Assembly (NCBI GenBank): GCA_025964715.1
Contig: JAOPYH010000247.1
Location: forward strand, 1-39,113
Direction of reading: 5' to 3'
Source: Streptosporangiaceae bacterium
GTDB lineage: Bacteria; Actinomycetota; Actinomycetes; Streptosporangiales; Streptosporangiaceae
Length of the DNA stretch: 39,113 nt
Shown here: positions 34,181-39,113 of the stretch, one piece after another
How the letters are laid out: the number at the start of each line of letters is the position of its first letter
Position numbering within the stretch: position 1 is the stretch's first letter
Position numbers and translations under genes: made by a program
The notes under the pieces: model-generated
Told to the model about the DNA's origin: nothing
What the model saw: the letters and a program-made list of their open reading frames with translations, nothing else
The model's database searches: none

Positions 34181-35641
34181 TCAGAGCGGGTAGCCCGCGA
34201 TGTCCCCCTGCATGGTGACCCACTGTGTCTCGGTGAAGGCCTCGATGTTCGCGGTGGCTCCGCCGAACCTGGCTCCGGTGCCGGAGGCCCCCACACCGCC
34301 GAAGGGGGCCACGGGCTCGTCGTCGATCGTCTGATCGTTGATGTGGACGATGCCGCTGGGAATCCGCTCCGACAGTGCCATGGCCTTCATGACGTCCCGC
34401 GTCAGGATGCCGAGGGACAGGCCGTATTCGGAGTCCGCCGCCAGCTTCGCGGCCTCGTCCAGGCTGGAGAAGCTCATCACCGGCGCGACCGGTCCGAAGA
34501 CCTCCTGGGCGTAGGCCGGGCTCTGGGGCGTCACGCCCGAGAGGACCGTCGGCCGGTAGAACAGCTCCTCATAGGTGCCGCCGGAGACCAGCCGCGCTCC
34601 CGCGTCCACACTCGCGGTCACGAGCGAGTGGATCTTGTCGCGCTGTGCCGCGTCGATGATGGGTCCGAGCGCCACGTCCGTGGTGGCGGGGTCGCCGACC
34701 GTCAGGGAGTCCGCCTTGGCGGCGAGCCGGGCGACGTACTCCTGCGCCACGGACTCGTGCACCAGGTGCCGGCCCGTCGTCATGCAGACCTGCCCCTGGT
34801 GGAAGTAGGCGCCCCAGGTGCCCGCGCCGACCGCGAGGTCGAGGTCGGCGTCTCCCAGGATGACCAGCGCCGAGTTACCGCCGAGCTCCAGGTGCGCGCG
34901 CTTGAGGTGGCGCGCGGCCAGCTCCCCGACCTTGCGCCCGGCGGCCGTGGAGCCGGTGAAGGAGATGATCCGTACGAGCGGATCGGTGACCAGTGCCTCT
35001 CCGGCGTCGGCCCCGCCGGGGAGCATGTGCAACACGCCTTCGGGCAGGCCCGCCTCCTCGAAGACGCGGGCGAGGACCACGCCACCGCACACCGCGGTGC
35101 GGGGGTCCGGCTTGAGCACCACGGAGTTGCCCAGCGCCAGCGCCGGAGCGACCGAGCGGATGCTGAGGATCAGGGGGACGTTGAAGGGGGCGATGACCCC
35201 GACCACGCCCGCGGGCCGCCGGCGTGCCAGGCTCAGGCGCTTCTTGACGGTGGGGAGGATCTCGCCCAGCGCCTGGGAGGGCAGGGTCGCGGCCTCATAG
35301 CACTCCTGCGCGGCCACGTAGGTCTCGAAGCCCGCTTTTCCAGGGGTGGAGCCCGATTCGCGGATGATCCAGCCCTGGATCTCCTCGGCCTTCTCCTCGA
35401 ACAGCTGTCCGGCGCGCCGGAGCACGGCGGCCCGCTGCTCGAAGGAGGTCTCCGCCCACTCGCGCTGCGCGGTCGCCGCCTGCTGGGTGGCGCCTGCGAC
35501 ATCCCGCGCGTCCGCGATGCCCGTACGGCCGAGTTCGGCTCCGGTGGCCGGCTCCACGACCGCCGCGTCACCTCCGGAGGAGTTCTTCCATCCGCCGCTG
35601 AAGACCGAACCTGTCCAGATCTTCGGGTCCAGCAGTGACAT
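34181..35641 (-). CDS. Aldehyde dehydrogenase, benzaldehyde dehydrogenase (NAD+) type
   Basis: A 486-residue ALDH. Key residues are Asn154 in APFNVPL, Lys177 in VVLKPDP, Glu252 in HLELGGNSALVIL and catalytic Cys286 in GQVCMTTGRH. The FTGSTAAGRKVGELAARHLK Rossmann part is normal. The N-terminal LLDPKIWTGSVFSGGW and the CMTTGRHLVHESVA wording are those of benzaldehyde and related aromatic-aldehyde dehydrogenases. The second of two adjacent ATGs (35641) is chosen because GGAGG lies 6 bases before it. It follows the PPOX gene on the same strand by 86 bases, with an operator-like palindrome between. Confidence 0.9.
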   Translation of the reverse strand: MSLLDPKIWTGSVFSGGWKNSSGGDAAVVEPATGAELGRTGIADARDVAGATQQAATAQREWAETSFEQRAAVLRRAGQLFEEKAEEIQGWIIRESGSTPGKAGFETYVAAQECYEAATLPSQALGEILPTVKKRLSLARRRPAGVVGVIAPFNVPLILSIRSVAPALALGNSVVLKPDPRTAVCGGVVLARVFEEAGLPEGVLHMLPGGADAGEALVTDPLVRIISFTGSTAAGRKVGELAARHLKRAHLELGGNSALVILGDADLDLAVGAGTWGAYFHQGQVCMTTGRHLVHESVAQEYVARLAAKADSLTVGDPATTDVALGPIIDAAQRDKIHSLVTASVDAGARLVSGGTYEELFYRPTVLSGVTPQSPAYAQEVFGPVAPVMSFSSLDEAAKLAADSEYGLSLGILTRDVMKAMALSERIPSGIVHINDQTIDDEPVAPFGGVGASGTGARFGGATANIEAFTETQWVTMQGDIAGYPL

Positions 35642-35670
35642 CATCGTCCTCCGGAAGGCCGGCTCGGCTC

Positions 35671-35689
35671 GGTTGTTCAAGAGACAACC
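35671..35689. promoter_or_regulatory. Palindrome upstream of the aldehyde dehydrogenase gene
   Basis: GGTTGT-TCAAGAG-ACAACC is a perfect 6-bp inverted repeat, 30 bases upstream of the aldehyde dehydrogenase start on the minus strand. It resembles a repressor site; the regulator is not obvious in this window. Confidence 0.45.
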
Positions 35690-35727
35690 AGCACCGGTCA
35701 TGTGGCGCAAGCCCCCCGAAGAGGCCC

Positions 35728-36129
35728 TCAGCCTCCTCCCGCGCTGTAAATCAGCTCCTGCGGGGTGATCCGGACGGTGATGCGGCGCTCACCCGGCTCC
35801 CGGTTGGGGTAGGTGTCGACGCCGAGGTACTTCTTCGCCAGCCGATCGATGACGGAGTCCGCGCCCTCGGTCTCCAGCCGTGCCGTGCCCGAGATGCTGA
35901 CGAAGTGGAACGGGTCGCCCGGGTCCAGCACGCCGACCGACACCCTCGGGTCGTTGCGCAGGTGGCGCTCCTTGGCCCGCCCGATGGCGGTGTTGACGAT
36001 GATGTCGTCGTCCTCGACGTCCACCCACACCACGGTGCTGTGCACAGTGCCGTTGGGCCGGATGGTGTTCACCCAGGCGGGAATCGGGCGTTGGAGCAGT
36101 TCCTTGGCATCTTCCGTCAGCTTTGCCAT
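35728..36129 (-). CDS. PPOX-class flavin/F420-dependent oxidoreductase
   Basis: A 133-residue split beta-barrel protein of the pyridoxamine-phosphate-oxidase-like family, group of F420-dependent enzymes in actinobacteria. Visible landmarks are AWVNTIRPNGTVHSTVVWVD, IIVNTAIGRAKERHLRNDPRVSVGV (cofactor phosphate contacts, KxRxLRxDPR), DPFHFVSISGTARLE and the ITPQELIYSAGGG end. The ATG at 36129 has GGAGG 4 bases upstream; the longer frame to 36282 has no such support. FMN or F420 cannot be told apart by eye. It is divergent from the ketopantoate reductase gene and may be co-transcribed with the dehydrogenase gene downstream. Confidence 0.85.
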   Translation of the reverse strand: MAKLTEDAKELLQRPIPAWVNTIRPNGTVHSTVVWVDVEDDDIIVNTAIGRAKERHLRNDPRVSVGVLDPGDPFHFVSISGTARLETEGADSVIDRLAKKYLGVDTYPNREPGERRITVRITPQELIYSAGGG

Positions 36130-36338
36130 GACGCCTCCGCAAACGCATGAGTGGTCCTGTTGCGGTAACAGCTGGCAACTCAGCGCTATTCCTGTGCGGT
36201 GAAGTGACGCCTGGTATCCGTTGACAGCCCCTGAGCGCCCAGGTCCCCGCGCGGCCGGACAGATCACACCGTTCCGGCACAATGGCGGTCAGCCGGCTTT
36301 TGCGTCGTGCTGTCTTCGGAAGCGATGCGGTGGGGGAC

Positions 36339-37328
36339 ATGAAACGCCTGTGCGTGGTCGGAGCCGGGGCCATCGGCGGATATATCGGGACCCGTCTCGC
36401 GGCGGCCGGCTACCCGACCAGTGCCGTGGCGCGAGGTGCGACCCTCGAGGCGCTGCGCCGGCACGGCTGGCGGCTGCGGACCACGGAGGGTGAGGTCACC
36501 GCGCCCGTGCTGGCCAGTGACGATCCGGTCGAGCTGGGTCCGCAGGACGTGGTCGTGATCGCCGTCAAGGCGCCGGCGCTCCCGGCCGTGGCCGGCCGCA
36601 TCGCCCCTCTGCTGGGCCCGGAGACGGTGGTCGTCCCCGCCATGAACGGCGTGCCGTGGTGGTTCTTCGACGGGTTCGGAGGTGCCTGCGAAGGGCTCCG
36701 GCTGACCTCCGCGGACCCCGACGGCCGGCTCGCGGCGGCGCTCCCGACCCGGCGCATCCTCGGTTGTGTGGTGCACGTGGCCTGCAGCGTGGCCGAACCC
36801 GGAGTGATCCAGCACGGTGCGGGGACCTCCTTCATCCTCGGGGAGCCGGACGGGACCGTCTCCGGCCGGCTGAGCGCGGTGACGGAGGCGTTCCGCTCGG
36901 CACGGCTCGAGGCCACGGTGTCCACCTCCATCCGGGAGGACATCTGGTACAAGCTGTGGGGCAACATGACCATGAACCCGGTGTCGGTTCTGACCGGCGC
37001 CACCACGGACCTGATCCTCGACGACCCGCTGGTCGACCGGTTCTGCCGGTCCGTGATGTCCGAGGCCGCCGCGATCGGCGCGAAGATCGGCTGCCCCATC
37101 GAGCAGAGCCCGGCCGACCGGAACGCGGTGACGCGCCGGCTCGGCGCGATGAAGACCTCGATGCTGCAGGACGCCGAGGCCGGCAGACCGCTGGAGCTCG
37201 ACGCGCTCCTTACGGCCGTACGGGAGATCGGCCAGGCCGCCGGCGAGCCGACCCCGCAGATCGACGCCCTCCTCGGGCTCACCCGCCTGGGCGCCCGTGT
37301 CCGCGGCCTCTACCCGGCTCCCCGGTGA
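36339..37328 (+). CDS. Ketopantoate reductase family protein (PanE/ApbA-like)
   Basis: A 329-residue NADPH-dependent 2-hydroxyacid dehydrogenase. The N-terminal Rossmann motif is VVGAGAIGGYIGTRLAAAG; conserved DVVVIAVKA and VVPAMNGVPWW follow. The C-terminal helical domain shows REDIWYKLWGNMTMNPVSVLTGA and RLGAMKTSMLQDAEAGRPLELDALL, the family's catalytic Lys and substrate residues region. The ATG at 36339 follows GGGGGA; an in-frame ATG at 36282 is possible but adds 19 unrelated residues. It may make pantoate, but no other pantothenate genes are nearby and many homologues in this family have other substrates. Confidence 0.85.
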   Translation: MKRLCVVGAGAIGGYIGTRLAAAGYPTSAVARGATLEALRRHGWRLRTTEGEVTAPVLASDDPVELGPQDVVVIAVKAPALPAVAGRIAPLLGPETVVVPAMNGVPWWFFDGFGGACEGLRLTSADPDGRLAAALPTRRILGCVVHVACSVAEPGVIQHGAGTSFILGEPDGTVSGRLSAVTEAFRSARLEATVSTSIREDIWYKLWGNMTMNPVSVLTGATTDLILDDPLVDRFCRSVMSEAAAIGAKIGCPIEQSPADRNAVTRRLGAMKTSMLQDAEAGRPLELDALLTAVREIGQAAGEPTPQIDALLGLTRLGARVRGLYPAPR

Positions 37329-37388
37329 CCGGGCCTCCGGGCTCTGGCGTTTTCGACATCGCGGGCTTGGCTGCCCTACCGTCGGCGC

Positions 37389-38309
37389 ATGCCGGCGAAG
37401 AACGAGCTGCGGCTCACCACCGAGGTCCGTGACGCCCTGGCCCATGGCCTTCCGGTGGTCGCCCTCGAGTCCACGATCATCTCGCACGGGCTTCCGCGGC
37501 CCCGCAACCTCGAGGTGGCCGCAGAGCTCGAGGAGCTCGTACGGGTGGGCGGCGCCGTGCCGGCGACGATCGCGGTGCTGGACGGCGTCGCCCACGTCGG
37601 GCTGGACGCCAAGGCCCTCGACCGGGTGGCCCGCGACCCGGACCTGCGCAAGCTCGGCTACCGCGACCTGCCCGCCGCACTCGGCACAGGCGCGAGCGGG
37701 GCGACGACGGTGTCGGCCACGGCTGCCCTGGCGGCGCGCGCGGGCATCAGGGTGTTCGCCACGGGCGGCCTCGGCGGGGTGCACCGAGGCTGGGTGTCCA
37801 GCTGGGACGAGTCCGCGGACCTGAACCTGCTGAGCCGCACGCGGATCACCGTCGTCTGTGCCGGGGTCAAGTCGATCCTGGACGTTACCGCGACGCTCCA
37901 GCGGCTGGAGACGCTGAACGTCAGCGTGGCGGGATACCGCACGGCCCTGTTCCCGGGCTTCTATCTGCACAGCTCCGGTGAGCCCGTCGACTGGACCCTC
38001 GAATCGCCGGAGCAGGTGGCGGAGGTCATGCGCGCTCAGGACACGCTCGCCGGGCCGGACACGGCCCTCATCGTGGCCAACCCGGTGCCGGAGGAGGAGC
38101 AGCTCGACCCCGTCCTGCACGACCGCGTCCTGGCCGGCGCCCTCGCCGCCGCGGAGCGGGAGCAGGTGACGGGACAGGCGATCACGCCGTACCTGCTCGA
38201 CTACCTGGTGTGCCACACGGCCGGCGCGTCCCTGGAGGCCAACCTCGCCGCGGTGCGCGGCAACGTGCGGCTGGGCGCGGAGATCGCCGCATGCTGGGCG
38301 ACCGGCTGA
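37389..38309 (+). CDS. psuG: Pseudouridine-5'-phosphate glycosidase (PsuG/YeiN)
   Basis: A 306-residue enzyme that splits pseudouridine 5'-phosphate to uracil and ribose 5-phosphate. The expected catalytic residues appear: Glu27 in VALESTIISHGLPRP, Lys88 in LRKLGYRDL and Lys161 in VCAGVKSILD. The Gly-rich GTGASGATTVSATAALAARAGIRVFATGGLGGVHRG stretch is highly conserved in the family, as is FPGFYLHSSGEPVDW. It is full length. In many bacteria the next gene is the PfkB-type pseudouridine kinase that makes its substrate; here only a stub of such a gene overlaps the 3' end. Confidence 0.95.
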   Translation: MPAKNELRLTTEVRDALAHGLPVVALESTIISHGLPRPRNLEVAAELEELVRVGGAVPATIAVLDGVAHVGLDAKALDRVARDPDLRKLGYRDLPAALGTGASGATTVSATAALAARAGIRVFATGGLGGVHRGWVSSWDESADLNLLSRTRITVVCAGVKSILDVTATLQRLETLNVSVAGYRTALFPGFYLHSSGEPVDWTLESPEQVAEVMRAQDTLAGPDTALIVANPVPEEEQLDPVLHDRVLAGALAAAEREQVTGQAITPYLLDYLVCHTAGASLEANLAAVRGNVRLGAEIAACWATG

Positions 38310-38362
38310 ACCGCAGGGGCCTGCTGGTCGCCGGCGACGCCGTCACCGACGTCTGGCTGTGA
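38291..38362 (+). pseudogene. 5' stub of a PfkB-family (pseudouridine) kinase gene
   Basis: The ATG at 38291, inside the end of psuG, opens a 23-residue frame with GLLVAGDAVTDVWL, which matches the conserved PfkB start (LLVVGDxxxDV) and then meets TGA at 38360. The DNA after it (38363-38450) does not continue the kinase in any frame I can read. The kinase partner of PsuG therefore seems to be lost by deletion. Confidence 0.55.
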
Positions 38363-38520
38363 AGTGGTGATCGGCCGCAGGCCGGCCGGCGGGATCGGCC
38401 GGGTGCCGCGGGTCCCGTAGCCCTACCCGCTATCGGATCATCCATGGCTGTCGAACCGACACGAACAACCGGCAGCGTCAATGGCAATAGCTGCCAAAAC
38501 GGTGGCGGAAATCAATAATT

Positions 38521-38566
38521 CTCCAATTGGGGTTTCGGTGTATAAGTAAGTCCGTACACTCCAATT
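38521..38566 (+). promoter_or_regulatory. AT-richer promoter region of the SGNH lipase gene
   Basis: TATAAG (38541-38546) is a plausible -10, 40 bases before the start codon; no good -35 is seen. It is flanked by two direct copies of CTCCAATT (38521-38528 and 38559-38566), possibly regulator sites. Confidence 0.35.
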
Positions 38567-38585
38567 CCCCCGTTTGGAGACGCTC

Positions 38586-39113
38586 ATGCGCGTTCCCCGC
38601 CTCGTCGCGCTTTCCGCCTCCGCGGTAGCAATCACAGCCGGCTTCGCCGCTACCGCTCAATCCGCCTCCGCAGCAGTGAACTATGCTGCGCTCGGCGACT
38701 CCTACTCCTCTGGCCAGGGTGCTGGAAGCTACGACTCGGGCAGCGGTAACTGCAATCGCAGTAACAACGCCTATCCGAAGTTGTGGGCGAATGCGCACTC
38801 GCCGTCATCGTTCCAGTTCGCGGCCTGCTCCGGTGCGACGACCGACTCGGTCATGAGCGGTCAGCTCGGCGCGCTCGGTTCCGGCACCACGCTCGTCAGC
38901 ATCACGGTCGGCGGCAACGACGCCGGCTTCGCCAGCACGATGCAGACCTGCGTGGTCAGCTCGGACGCCACGTGCCTGAGCGCGGTCAACACCGCCAAGA
39001 GCTACATGCAGAACACGCTGCCCGGCAAGCTGGACACGGTCTACCGGGCCATCAGCTCCCGGGCGCCGTCCGCCAAGGTCGTGGTCCTCGGTTACCCGCG
39101 CCTTTACAAGATC
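38586..39113 (+). CDS. Secreted SGNH/GDSL lipase-esterase, 3' end beyond window
   Basis: The first 176 residues are present; the frame is open to the window end. The signal peptide is MRVPRLVALSASAV... with a cleavage site after SASA (about residue 29). Block I is YAALGDSYSSGQGAG with the nucleophile Ser in GDS; block III is SITVGGNDAGF, giving the oxyanion Gly and Asn. The disulfide-type cysteines in GNCNRS, FAACSGATT and QTCVVSSDATC match the Streptomyces secreted lipases of this class. The ATG follows TTGGAGA. The C-terminal Asp-x-x-His dyad lies beyond the window. It hydrolyses acyl esters extracellularly. Confidence 0.9.
   Translation, partial: MRVPRLVALSASAVAITAGFAATAQSASAAVNYAALGDSYSSGQGAGSYDSGSGNCNRSNNAYPKLWANAHSPSSFQFAACSGATTDSVMSGQLGALGSGTTLVSITVGGNDAGFASTMQTCVVSSDATCLSAVNTAKSYMQNTLPGKLDTVYRAISSRAPSAKVVVLGYPRLYKI

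Noticed and set aside
1..39113. tRNA, rRNA, CRISPR arrays, prophage or intact insertion elements
   Set aside because: None of the expected sequence patterns was recognised on either strand; only a small possible transposase relic near 31.1 kb.

Overview
The window is about 70% G+C by eye, with GTG and TTG starts, ATGA/GTGA stop-start overlaps and very little non-coding DNA. It encodes FeoABC with a DtxR/IdeR-type iron box, an aerobic formylglycine-generating enzyme, a PPOX/F420-type flavoprotein and an HGxxE-like small membrane protein. This points to a filamentous Actinomycetota, probably Streptosporangiales or a relative; the genus cannot be fixed from sequence alone. No rRNA, tRNA or CRISPR array was seen, and no intact mobile element.

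Left part (1-12 kb), metal uptake. A fragment of a methionine-synthase-like protein (minus strand) precedes a Fe-siderophore ABC operon: binding protein, two FecCD permeases and an ATPase (613-4589), all translationally coupled. A uridine-kinase-like protein without a P-loop lysine follows, then a GT-C-like polytopic membrane protein and an OmpR/HisKA two-component pair. A second iron system, feoA-feoB-feoC (8935-11580), starts just after a 16/19 match to the DtxR box, so Fe(III)-chelate and Fe(II) import sit within 12 kb.

Middle (11.6-17.5 kb), mixed metabolism. A marR gene is divergent from a membrane protein across a dense array of TAGGCGTC half-sites. Then come an enoyl-CoA hydratase homologue, a class 3 lipase (minus), two tiny membrane proteins, and a ThDP-dependent enzyme broken by a +1 frameshift.

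Carbohydrate locus (17.5-27.5 kb). A DeoR regulator and an orphan sugar ABC ATPase (minus) are divergent from a secreted PA14-GH2 glycosidase, a YtfQ-like binding lipoprotein, a YtfR-like ATPase and two permeases. The YtfQ likeness suggests furanose sugars, perhaps galactofuranose, released outside the cell by the GH2 enzyme and imported. This is the most coherent and most interesting system here.

Right part (27.5-39.1 kb), accessory and housekeeping genes. These are hemerythrin, an M50 site-2 protease with CBS domains, D-cysteine desulfhydrase/ACC deaminase, an AT-richer orphan gene beside a possible transposase relic, formylglycine-generating enzyme with its own CxPxR motif, aldo-keto reductase, a DUF4253 protein, benzaldehyde-type dehydrogenase, a PPOX protein, ketopantoate reductase, PsuG followed by a stub of a PfkB kinase, and the start of a secreted SGNH lipase that runs off the window end.
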